This document shows positions 36,306-44,802 of a DNA stretch of 64,000 nt, in pieces. The stretch is from Bacteroidia bacterium (GTDB lineage: Bacteria > Bacteroidota > Bacteroidia > Bacteroidales > F082): NCBI GenBank assembly GCA_021287165.1, contig JAJTAY010000039.1:1-64000 (forward strand), in the 5' to 3' direction. A program made the position numbers and the translations under genes. The notes beneath the pieces were generated by a model. The model did not search any database and was not told the DNA's origin. It saw only the letters and a list, made by a program, of their open reading frames with translations. Within the stretch, counting starts at the first letter, position 1; each line of letters starts with the position of its first letter.

Positions 36306-39300
36306 ATGAAAAGAGCACTGTTAATCCTCGTTTTTTCATTGTCTGTTCAGACCTTATCTGCTCAACTTCAGCTGTTTGAGTCGTTAAACCTCTCAAACGA
36401 ATATGGTCCTTCGCGCGAGCAGCAGCTGGCTCAGGACGACAACAGTCTTTACCTGGTTTGGAACAACTGGGGCGACATCCGTTTTCGCAAAAGCGACAAT
36501 GGTGGGCTCAACTGGGCCGGAAAGCTCACCTTGTACACGGGCACAGACTACGGAGCAAACTATCCCGTGGTGGCTGCTTCGCAGGGTAAGGTATATGTGG
36601 CTTATTACCGCAATACCTCCGGCAACAGCCAGATTTTTATGGTGCGAAGCACGAATAACGGGCAGAGCTTTGGAAACGAAATACAGGTAACCAACGCTAT
36701 ACGCGGCGCCATTGTGCCTCAGATAGCAGCCAGCGGCGATACGGTGGTGATTGCCTACGAGGACCGCGACATCAACTACAAATACCAGATTTTTCTGATC
36801 CGTTCGGTAAATGGCGGCTTGAGCTGGTCGGCCCCCGTACAGGTTACCAATACCACTTCGGCGGCACGATGGGTGACATTGGCCATGCGTGGTCAGGAAA
36901 TCTACCTTTTCTGGAACGAGCAGACAGGGAGCAATTACGATCATCTGGACCTGATGTTCGCAAAAAGCACCAACTTCGGGCAAACCTTCAGCCCGGCCGT
37001 CAATATTTCGAACAATCAGGCTTACAATGCCCGTCTTAAGGCCAGGGTCATCGACAATTCGATTTATGTGGCGGTGCAGGCCAAGGCCGATCCCCTGCAA
37101 TCGGATATTTTTCTTTATCGCTCCCACAACCTCGGCCAAACCTGGGAAAGTCCGCTTAATCTGAGCCAGAACAGCGGCAATTCGTCGCGTCCCGAACTGT
37201 GGGTGGAACGCAACAGCCCCGGCAATCACCGCATTTATGTGGTTTGGTCCGACAACACCTATTCGGCCAACGAGCGGGCTTACCTTCGTTTTTCCAACGA
37301 TCATGGTAGCAGTTGGTCGCAACTGTATCAATTCTCGCAGGATACCGAGGATGCTGCCTGGCCGGTAATTGCCGTGCGCAACGAGGGTCAGAAAGACAGG
37401 CTTTATCTGGCATGGAACAGGCCCAACGATGGCACTTTTGTTTACGAGGTCTGGGGTCGAAGGGCCGAAAACACCCTCTCGCAAATTGTCACATTCAGCG
37501 GCACTGTCAAAGACCCTCTGGGAACACCCATAGCGGGAGCAACAGTTTCGCTGAGTGGCTATCTCACCTTTACCCTTCCCGACGGAAGCTTTTCGGCCGA
37601 GGTACCTGCCGGAACCTACAACCTCCAGGTGATGGCTGCAGGCTATCAAACCTACGGCAATCCGTCTTTTGTGCTCAATCAGAACACGGTGCAGCAAATC
37701 ACGCTGCAGCCCATGGTGCCGGGCAATTATCCACCTCACCTGCTCAGTGCTTCATTGCAAAATGTCAACCAGCTGAGCTTGCAATGGGAACCTCCGATAG
37801 GCTTTAACTCGCAGGAGCTGAAATACGACGATGGCGAACCCAACGGCTATTACTGGCCCGGTCAGGCCAGCGGCAACGAGTGGATGGCCGTGGCGTTTCA
37901 GGTGGGTCAGAACCGTGCACTGCGGCAGTTGAAGGCTTACCTGAGTACCACACAAGGTAACGAGCCGATGCTCTTTTGGGTGCTTGGCGATTACAACGGC
38001 CTGCCCGACCTGAATACTGTTTTGGGTGGTCCTTTCCTGATGAATATTCAAACCCCTGGCTGGCAGCGGCTAACGGTCAACATTCCCATTCCAGCCGGTG
38101 CACGTTTTTATATCGCATGCCAGTGGAACAGCGGCAACAGCTATCGTTTGGCCGGCGACCTCAATCAGCCTGATGGTTTTTCGTATGTGAAATCTGGCCT
38201 TGCAGCAGCCTGGACTGCCATACCCAATGCCGACCTGATGATCAGGGCCGGTGTGGCCGACGAATCGGGGCGAGAGATACTGCTTGAGCCTTCGGGTTAT
38301 AAGGTTTACCATAATGGGCAGGAAGTGGGCGGACTCGTAACCCAAACCAATTATCAGTTTGAAGTATTGTCTGTTGGTCAGGTACATACTTTTGGTGTGA
38401 GCGCCGTTTACCCCGCTGGCGAGTCACCGCAGGCCACATTGCAAATCGACGTGCCCCAGCCCTTGCTCTTTCCGCCACTCAACCTCACGGCACAAATGGA
38501 ACTTCCTTCCACCATCAGGCTCAACTGGCAGCCACCGGCCAGTAGCGGCAGCTGGATGCAGTGGGGCAACGACCAGAACTTTAGTGCTGTGGGCGGTGCC
38601 AATGTGCAGATTTTCGATGCCGCCATACGTTTTACGCCTGCTGACCTCCAGGTTCATCACGGAAAGTACCTCACCCGCATAGCCGCCTTTATTGCAAGCG
38701 ATAATTGTCAGATCTTTCTGCGTGTCTGGCAGGGAGGCAATCAATATTATGCCGGTAATCTTGTTCGAGAACAACCAGTTACGAACTGGGTGCCCAACAG
38801 CTGGAACGAGTTTGAGCTCATCAACCCGGTGCAGATAGATGCTACGCAGGAACTCTGGCTGGGCTACAGGGTTATTAACACTGCAGGAGCTTATCCGGCA
38901 GGCGTGGACAACGGCCCTGCAGTACCTTATAAAGGCGATATGCTGCTATACGGCGCCAATTGGGTGAGCATGTCGGATTACTTCGGCTGGAACATCAACT
39001 GGAACCTCAAGGGAATGGTTGTAAGCGCACAAAGTCCGGGCATTCAGCCCGAGCTGCTTGAGTCATCTTTTGCCTTGTCGAATACCGGACATCCTCAGTT
39101 GAATCCATTTCCACAGCCACCCACAAGAATTCCTCCTTTCACACACTACAAAGTTTATCGAAATGGTGATTTCATCGGCTCATCCGAAACCGGGGTAACA
39201 ACCTATGGCGATGATGCCGGCCCTGGCGGAGGCTTGTATCACATTACCTCGGCATGGGGCAGCTTCGAGTCGCAGCCTTCTAATTCCGTACATTTTGTTA

Positions 39301-39578
39301 TAAGTGGTTTACAGTCAACAGATAATGAGGATGTTATAAGAATTTATCCCGTTCCGGGAAGGGCAGATCAGATTGGCTGGGAACTTGAAAGCACCGTGAC
39401 CGGCAAAATTTCATTAGGTGTTTGGGATGCTAACGGACGAAAGTTAGCTGAAATACAGCCGGACGGTCCGGGAAAGGGTTCATTTGTTCAGTTGGGTGTC
39501 AGGTCGGCCGGCATTTATTTCGTTAGGGTCGTTTACGATGCCGGTGAAATCTGGAAAAAGGTGATCATTACGCCCTGA
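36306..39578 (+). CDS. Large secreted sialidase-like/FN3 protein with T9SS sorting domain
   Basis: A 1090-residue secreted protein. After the signal peptide, residues about 30-390 hold BNR/sialidase-like repeats (FRKSDNGGLNW, VRSTNNGQSF, IRSVNGGLSWS, FSNDHGSSWSQ). A carboxypeptidase-regulatory-like domain lies at about 395-470 (GTVKDPLGTPIAGATVSLSG). Two FN3-like modules follow, each apparently split by a jelly-roll-like insert (about 510-650 and 755-915). The C-terminal 80 residues are a T9SS type A sorting domain (IRIYPVPG to KKVIITP). No catalytic residues stand out, so binding or adhesion is more likely than hydrolysis. Confidence 0.87.
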   Translation: MKRALLILVFSLSVQTLSAQLQLFESLNLSNEYGPSREQQLAQDDNSLYLVWNNWGDIRFRKSDNGGLNWAGKLTLYTGTDYGANYPVVAASQGKVYVAYYRNTSGNSQIFMVRSTNNGQSFGNEIQVTNAIRGAIVPQIAASGDTVVIAYEDRDINYKYQIFLIRSVNGGLSWSAPVQVTNTTSAARWVTLAMRGQEIYLFWNEQTGSNYDHLDLMFAKSTNFGQTFSPAVNISNNQAYNARLKARVIDNSIYVAVQAKADPLQSDIFLYRSHNLGQTWESPLNLSQNSGNSSRPELWVERNSPGNHRIYVVWSDNTYSANERAYLRFSNDHGSSWSQLYQFSQDTEDAAWPVIAVRNEGQKDRLYLAWNRPNDGTFVYEVWGRRAENTLSQIVTFSGTVKDPLGTPIAGATVSLSGYLTFTLPDGSFSAEVPAGTYNLQVMAAGYQTYGNPSFVLNQNTVQQITLQPMVPGNYPPHLLSASLQNVNQLSLQWEPPIGFNSQELKYDDGEPNGYYWPGQASGNEWMAVAFQVGQNRALRQLKAYLSTTQGNEPMLFWVLGDYNGLPDLNTVLGGPFLMNIQTPGWQRLTVNIPIPAGARFYIACQWNSGNSYRLAGDLNQPDGFSYVKSGLAAAWTAIPNADLMIRAGVADESGREILLEPSGYKVYHNGQEVGGLVTQTNYQFEVLSVGQVHTFGVSAVYPAGESPQATLQIDVPQPLLFPPLNLTAQMELPSTIRLNWQPPASSGSWMQWGNDQNFSAVGGANVQIFDAAIRFTPADLQVHHGKYLTRIAAFIASDNCQIFLRVWQGGNQYYAGNLVREQPVTNWVPNSWNEFELINPVQIDATQELWLGYRVINTAGAYPAGVDNGPAVPYKGDMLLYGANWVSMSDYFGWNINWNLKGMVVSAQSPGIQPELLESSFALSNTGHPQLNPFPQPPTRIPPFTHYKVYRNGDFIGSSETGVTTYGDDAGPGGGLYHITSAWGSFESQPSNSVHFVISGLQSTDNEDVIRIYPVPGRADQIGWELESTVTGKISLGVWDANGRKLAEIQPDGPGKGSFVQLGVRSAGIYFVRVVYDAGEIWKKVIITP

Positions 39579-39633
39579 GCATTATCGTTTTCGATTGGCG
39601 GACGACTTTACAAATGTCCTTTGCAATGCTATT

Positions 39634-40935
39634 TTAAGCTGTTTTCCGCTCGGGAGCGAGGAACTTGTCGTAGAGATAAAGCCCGACGATGGTTAGCACC
39701 CCGATCATGCTGAAAACCAGCCACAACTGTGCGGGTTGATTGCGTTGTTCCACAAAAAACACGTAAAGGTAAGCGCCCAGGATGCCACCCACTCCGCTGC
39801 CGATCACCCCGTAGAGGAATGAATAGCCCAGGTAGAGGGCTTTTTTGTCGGGTGGCGCAATCAGTCCAACATAGGAGATGAATTTGGGATGAGCGGTCAT
39901 TTCGCCAATGGAAAAGAGCACCAGTCCGGCCACAAACACCCATGCATGCATGCTCACGGCCAGCATGGCCATGCCTGCAGTGCCCAAAGCTATACCAAAT
40001 ATCATCGTTGGGAGTGCACGGGTATTTTTGACAATTGAAGACACCACCAGCTGCAAGGCAATAATTGTTCCTGCATTGACCACCGTAACATGCTCAGCAT
40101 CAAACTGCCAGTTGGTTTGGGCGCCAAAAAGGCCCAATAGTCCATTAACGGCATTGTTCACCGGCGACATATCCACTTTTTCGGTCAGATACCACAGCAC
40201 GGTGTCGAACATCTGGAAGTACAAGATCCAGAACATGGAGTAAATGACAATCATGATTACAAAGCGATAGTCTTTGAGCACCAGCACGATGCCTTGGAGC
40301 ACCTCGCCGAGCGAGCGGGTGTTTTCAGGACGGGGAGGTTCTTTGTAGGCCAACAGGTTAAGCAGTAACAGCCAGCCTGTACCTATGGCCGCCATGATGA
40401 AAATCCAGGACCAGCCGATGCCTTTGAGATAAGGCACAAGGATGAGCGGGAAGATGAAAGCGCCAAGGTTAATCGACCAGTAAAAGATGCCAAATCCCAG
40501 GCTGCTGTTGCTTTCGTCGGTTTCGCGGGCAATGGTACCCGAAATGATGGGTTTAAAAATGCCCGCTCCTACAGCCATCAGCAACAGGCTGGCAAAAACA
40601 GCGGTGTAGCTGGTTACCTGACTGGTAAGCAGATAGCCAAGGCTCATCAGGGCAAAGGCCAGCATGAGCAAACGACGGTAGCCAAAACGGTCGGCCAAAG
40701 CCCCGGCCAAAATGGGTAGCAGGTAGAGCAGGGGAGTAATGGTGCTCTTGATTACACCTACACTTTCCTTGCTGAAACCGAGTCCTCCATCGGCCGTGTT
40801 CATCACCAGATATACCGATAGAACCGACATGACGCCGTAGTAAGAGCCTCGCTCGAAAAACTCCATCAGGATGGCAACCCAGTAATTCTTTGTAAATGAG
40901 CCGAAACCCGATTTTTTTGCCTTGTCAATTTTCAT
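39634..40935 (-). CDS. POT family (PTR2) peptide/MFS transporter
   Basis: A 433-residue membrane protein with about twelve hydrophobic helices. The N-terminal motif MEFFERGSYYGV keeps the ExxER..YYG signature of proton-coupled oligopeptide transporters, and ALADRFGYRRLL is the MFS loop 2-3 motif. It should import di- or tripeptides or related compounds with H+. The start at 40935 fits the cytoplasmic N-terminus; the in-frame codon at 41037 adds an unlikely extension. A 277-bp gap separates it from the Hpt gene upstream. Confidence 0.87.
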   Translation of the reverse strand: MKIDKAKKSGFGSFTKNYWVAILMEFFERGSYYGVMSVLSVYLVMNTADGGLGFSKESVGVIKSTITPLLYLLPILAGALADRFGYRRLLMLAFALMSLGYLLTSQVTSYTAVFASLLLMAVGAGIFKPIISGTIARETDESNSSLGFGIFYWSINLGAFIFPLILVPYLKGIGWSWIFIMAAIGTGWLLLLNLLAYKEPPRPENTRSLGEVLQGIVLVLKDYRFVIMIVIYSMFWILYFQMFDTVLWYLTEKVDMSPVNNAVNGLLGLFGAQTNWQFDAEHVTVVNAGTIIALQLVVSSIVKNTRALPTMIFGIALGTAGMAMLAVSMHAWVFVAGLVLFSIGEMTAHPKFISYVGLIAPPDKKALYLGYSFLYGVIGSGVGGILGAYLYVFFVEQRNQPAQLWLVFSMIGVLTIVGLYLYDKFLAPERKTA

Positions 40936-41161
40936 GGATAGATGGATGCGTTTGGGGCGGCAAGAAACAAAAAAAGTTTGATGTTTCAGTAATGTGTTTT
41001 GCGCCAACACAATAAGGATAGCCCATAAAAGGCTCAAAAATTCCTCCGTTTTGTGTTTATGATGAAAAAAGAATGATTAAAAAATACGCGACTCCACTAA
41101 GGTCGGATCTTGACGCTTAACACTGCTGTGCAAAAAAGACCCGCAGCCAAAGAAATAAGAG

Positions 41162-41208
41162 TTGAATAATCCTCGAATCTCGAATCTTGAATTTTGAATT
41201 TCTGAATC
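41162..41208. repeat. Degenerate heptamer repeat TYGAATY
   Basis: TCGAATC-TCGAATC-TTGAATT-TTGAATT runs in perfect 7-bp phase at 41173-41200, with further partial units at 41162-41167 and 41202-41208. It lies in the gap between the Hpt gene and the POT transporter. Could be slippage-derived or a dispersed repeat. Confidence 0.6.
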
Positions 41209-41212
41209 ACCC

Positions 41213-41575
41213 TTACCTAAGTCCATAATCTTCACGCAGGGCCTCAATTCCATTCAAAAGACGGATCTTCAAAAGATTAAAACGTTCGATGGAGTCTGCA
41301 GGCAAAGCTTCTGTAGCTTGCTCAAACACCCTGATGGTTTCCAGCTGATCATCAAAGCCAAAAATCTGCAGCGAGGTTTTGATTTTATGCGATTCCCTCG
41401 AAAGGCTGGCACAATCGGCGAGGGCGATACAAGCCTCCATTCTGGCCAGGCTTTCGGATGTTGCACTGATGAATATGGCCACCATTTCTCTGACTACTTC
41501 GGGCTCAGTGCCTACATAGTCGAAAAGCCTTGTCAGGTCGTAGTATTGGTTGTCGGGGTGGCCGGAGTTTTGCAT
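41213..41575 (-). CDS. Hpt (histidine phosphotransfer) domain protein
   Basis: A 120-residue helical protein with the Hpt motif ESHKIKTSLQIFG, whose His is the phosphate carrier, preceded by a helix (EVVREMVAIFISATSESLAR) as in HPt bundles. It should shuttle phosphate between a hybrid kinase and a response regulator. The ATG at 41575 shares a base with the upstream regulator stop (TGATG); a GTG one codon earlier is possible. No hybrid kinase lies in the window, so the donor is elsewhere. Confidence 0.85.
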   Translation of the reverse strand: MQNSGHPDNQYYDLTRLFDYVGTEPEVVREMVAIFISATSESLARMEACIALADCASLSRESHKIKTSLQIFGFDDQLETIRVFEQATEALPADSIERFNLLKIRLLNGIEALREDYGLR

Positions 41576-42918
41576 CACAGCTTGTTTTCCTTGAGAAGCC
41601 GGTAGATTGTGCTTTTGCCGATATCGAGCTTTTGCGCCACCAGCATCACATTGTTGCTATATTTATCTAGATAGTAGCGGATGATTTTACGGTTGTATTC
41701 GTCGAGCGTGCTTTCTTCGAAGAGGAAGTTAGTAGAGATATTAGTGGCATTGAACGAGATGTGATGGGCTTCGATCTTGTTGCTGTCGGTGAGCACTGCG
41801 GCAAGCTCCACTACAGCTTTCAGCTCACGCACATTGCCCGGAAAAGGGTACTCCATAAGTTTTTTCTGTGCGCTTTCTGTAACGGTAATCTTGCCTAACT
41901 TGTTTTCGCGACAAAATTCGTCTACAAAGTATTTGGCCAGCAGGATGATGTCGTTTCCGCGGTAGCGCAACGGGGGTAGTTCAATGGGAAGGCCGAGAAG
42001 TCGGTAGTAAAGGTCTTCGCGAAATTTGCCTTTCTGCACTTCCTCGGCCAGGTTGCGGTTTGAGGCCACAATGAGGCGAACATCAATTTTTATGGTTTCG
42101 TTTCCTCCGATGCGTGTAAGTTCCCGTTCCTGCAGTACGCGGAGCAATTTGGCCTGCATATGGAGGTCCATATCGGCAATCTCGTCAAGAAAAAGCGTTC
42201 CGCCCTGAGCTTGTTCAAACTTGCCGATTTTACGCGTCACAGCACCGGTAAATGCTCCGCGCTCATGTCCAAACATTTCGCTTTCGATAAGCTCGCCGGG
42301 TATTGCCGAAACGTTTATGGCAACAAATGGTTTTTTATTGCGTGCTGAATTGTAGTGTATAGCTTTGGCCACCAACTCTTTACCTGTTCCGGTTTCGCCG
42401 GTTATTGATACCGTTATACTGGTTTTAATGGCTTTTTCGATAAGGCTGAAGATTGAATTGAGCGCTGCGCTATTGCCTTTAATGACGTTGCGAAACTCAT
42501 ATTTTTTACCGATTTCCTCCTTCAGGTAAGTGATCTCACTTTTCAGCTCCAGATTTTCCCGTACCTTATTGATGATGTTCCACAGACGCTCTTTTACATC
42601 ATCATCCTTTTCGAGATAGTCGTAGGCGCCTTCGCGCAGCAGCTGCACCGCAGTGGAAACGTCCCGTTGTCCCGAAACAATTACTACCGGAATTTCAGGA
42701 TTTTCTTTCTTGATGCTGCGCATCACTTCAAGCCCCGACATGTCGGGAAGGCTATAGTCGAGCGAAACGAGGTTGGGAAGGTGGTAGATGTTTTTTAGGC
42801 AATCGCTGCCACTGCGAAACAAATGAACCTCATTTTCGGGATTCAGGGCCAGATGATGACGGAGCATTTCGCCAAAAAGCGGGTCGTCTTCGATCACAAA
42901 AATTTTGAACGGATCCAT
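41575..42918 (-). CDS. NtrC-family sigma-54-dependent response regulator
   Basis: A 447-residue activator. The receiver domain (1-120) has the phospho-Asp in LVSLDYSLPDMSG. The AAA+ domain has Walker A GETGTGKE, the canonical sigma-54 contact loop GAFTGA, and GGTLFLDEIADM. The C-terminal HTH is in VMLVAQKLDIGKSTIYRLLK. It is coupled to the Hpt gene (TGATG), suggesting a phosphorelay in which the Hpt protein feeds this regulator. Target genes cannot be identified here. Confidence 0.93.
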   Translation of the reverse strand: MDPFKIFVIEDDPLFGEMLRHHLALNPENEVHLFRSGSDCLKNIYHLPNLVSLDYSLPDMSGLEVMRSIKKENPEIPVVIVSGQRDVSTAVQLLREGAYDYLEKDDDVKERLWNIINKVRENLELKSEITYLKEEIGKKYEFRNVIKGNSAALNSIFSLIEKAIKTSITVSITGETGTGKELVAKAIHYNSARNKKPFVAINVSAIPGELIESEMFGHERGAFTGAVTRKIGKFEQAQGGTLFLDEIADMDLHMQAKLLRVLQERELTRIGGNETIKIDVRLIVASNRNLAEEVQKGKFREDLYYRLLGLPIELPPLRYRGNDIILLAKYFVDEFCRENKLGKITVTESAQKKLMEYPFPGNVRELKAVVELAAVLTDSNKIEAHHISFNATNISTNFLFEESTLDEYNRKIIRYYLDKYSNNVMLVAQKLDIGKSTIYRLLKENKL

Positions 42919-42987
42919 CTCTACTAATCTTGGTTGATTGGTGTTTACAGAGATTTTCTGTGGGTTTTCTCGAATTGAGAATTTTCA

Positions 42988-42995
42988 CAAAAATA
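42988..42995 (-). promoter_or_regulatory. -7 box TATTTTTG for the NtrC-Hpt operon
   Basis: CAAAAATA on plus reads TATTTTTG on minus, matching TAnnTTTG. It predicts a transcript start near 42981 and a leader of about 63 nt. The AT-rich surroundings raise the chance of a random match. Confidence 0.35.
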
Positions 42996-43184
42996 AGGTC
43001 ATTTTCTCCCAAATGCAAATTTTTTCAAATTTATTTTTCGCTAATCTTTGTAAAACAGTAGTTTACGCAAACCGACCCCTTTACCACTTGATCCTCCGGC
43101 CGCAATCGACACTTCGTCTGGGCTTTGTAAAAGGGAAATTCCCAACTTTGCTGCTGGTTGGAAAATACTCAATCCATCAGGGAA

Positions 43185-44759
43185 ATGAACAATCGAAAGA
43201 CGGTTACCTACTTCAGCGGATTGCCCATAATGCTTTGGTGGCTTGTCGGGATAAGCACTCTTTTAAGGGGTTTTCTGGCCTGGTGGCTCGAATTGGGCAA
43301 CGACGAGGTTTACTACTGGACTTATGCCATGTTTCCCGACCTCAGCCATTTCGATCATCCCCCTATGGTGGGTTGGATGATCCAACTCTTCAGCCTGAAT
43401 CTGCTTTTTGACAGTGAACTTTTCATCCGGCTCTCTTCGGTTGTGCTTATGTCGGCCAACAGCTTCATAATCTTCGAAACAGGAAGGCAGCTTCGCAACA
43501 CCCGTACTGGGCTGATTGCGGTTTTTCTCTATAACGCCTCTATCTACGCCTTTGTCATCACCGGAATATTCATCCTACCCGATACGCCTCAGAATTTCTT
43601 TTGGTTAACCGGACTTTATTTATTGGTCCGTCTATCGGGCGCCGAACCTGATAGCAGATATTTTTCAGTGCTTTGGATTTGTTTTGGGATTGTTGCAGGC
43701 CTGGGGATGCTCTCGAAATACACTTCCGTGTTTTTATGGCTCGGGGTGGCGGTTTTCGTGCTTTTTTACCGAATTAACTGGCTGCGCTCACCCTGGCCAT
43801 GGCTGGCTGCCCTGATCACTTTGCTGGTTTTCTCTCCTGTAATCTGGTGGAATGTGCAAAACAACTTCATCAGTTTCAGTTTTCACGGTGCCAGAGTCAC
43901 TCCGCAATCAGGCCTGCGTCCCGATTACTTTTTGCAAGAGCTTGCCGGGCAATGGCTATACAACAATCCCATCAACGTGTGGCTGATATGGGCGGCTTTA
44001 TTGGCAACGGCGCGAAAGAAACTGGCGCTAGACCCAGGAGTGCGCATGCTGCAGTTTGTGGCATTGCCTCCCATTTTGATATTTCTTGTTATCGGGCTTT
44101 TCAGGGCCACTTTGCCCCACTGGACAGGGCCGGCCTACGTAAGCCTTATCCCTCTTGCGGCCGTATGGCTCGACATCCGGACAAGCAAATCATTCATTCC
44201 CCGCTCTGTTGTAGCCGCACTGGTGTTGCTTTTCGCGACCGTTGCACTGGGCGCAGTTCATGTGAAATACGGACTGTTACCTGTTGGCAGTAATCAACCC
44301 TATCACCGCTTGGGAAAAGACGATCCCGGACTCGATATGTTCGGCTATCGCGATTTACTTCCGGAGTTCGCCAAAATCAGACAAAAACATATTTCAGAGG
44401 GTACAATTGCGCCCGAAGCGGGAATGGTAGGCGAAAACTGGTTTCCACTGGCCAACTATGATTATTACATTGCCAGGTCTTTAGGCATCGATGCCTATGG
44501 GCTTGGTAAGCCCGAACGACTTCACAAATACCTTTGGATCAACAAGATAAGGGGAGGATTGCAACGGGGTGCCGGTTACTGGTACATCACCAACAGCCGC
44601 GATTACAAGCATCCGAAAGAAATCTACGGGGAATTTTTTGCCGACATCATTGCCGCTGACACGGTGACTGTTTATCGTGCAGGAAAACCAGCGAAGCGTC
44701 ATTTTATATTCATCCTCAAGGACTTGCAACAGCTGCCTCCCGATCCCTTTGGGCAATAA
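43185..44759 (+). CDS. GT39-type membrane glycosyltransferase (ArnT/PMT-like)
   Basis: A 524-residue integral-membrane enzyme. The first periplasmic loop has WLELGNDEVYYWTYA followed by HFDHPPMVGWMIQL; these acidic and His/Pro motifs mark GT39-type transferases that use polyprenyl-phosphate sugars. About ten hydrophobic helices follow, and a soluble C-terminal domain of about 150 residues (ENWFPLANYDYYIA). The acceptor could be lipid A, a glycan or a protein. The start at 43185 is chosen over the codon at 43158 because it sits just before the first helix. A terminator follows directly. Confidence 0.85.
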   Translation: MNNRKTVTYFSGLPIMLWWLVGISTLLRGFLAWWLELGNDEVYYWTYAMFPDLSHFDHPPMVGWMIQLFSLNLLFDSELFIRLSSVVLMSANSFIIFETGRQLRNTRTGLIAVFLYNASIYAFVITGIFILPDTPQNFFWLTGLYLLVRLSGAEPDSRYFSVLWICFGIVAGLGMLSKYTSVFLWLGVAVFVLFYRINWLRSPWPWLAALITLLVFSPVIWWNVQNNFISFSFHGARVTPQSGLRPDYFLQELAGQWLYNNPINVWLIWAALLATARKKLALDPGVRMLQFVALPPILIFLVIGLFRATLPHWTGPAYVSLIPLAAVWLDIRTSKSFIPRSVVAALVLLFATVALGAVHVKYGLLPVGSNQPYHRLGKDDPGLDMFGYRDLLPEFAKIRQKHISEGTIAPEAGMVGENWFPLANYDYYIARSLGIDAYGLGKPERLHKYLWINKIRGGLQRGAGYWYITNSRDYKHPKEIYGEFFADIIAADTVTVYRAGKPAKRHFIFILKDLQQLPPDPFGQ

Positions 44760-44785
44760 AAAACCCGGACTGCGCCGGGTTTTTT
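44758..44785. terminator. Bidirectional terminator between GT39 gene and nrdJ
   Basis: AAACCCGG (44761-44768) pairs with CCGGGTTT (44775-44782) around the loop ACTGCG. A-rich and T-rich flanks on either side extend the stem and give T-runs in both directions. It lies between convergent genes. Confidence 0.88.
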
Positions 44786-44802
44786 ATTAAGAACCGATTC
44801 TT

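Noticed and set aside
36393..37739. 448-codon open frame antisense to the T9SS protein
   Set aside because: Shadow of a well-supported gene with signal peptide and sorting domain; no family resemblance of its own.
42938..43411. 157-codon frame over the GT39 start
   Set aside because: The other frame encodes conserved GT39 motifs; this one crosses the divergent promoter region and shows no domain.
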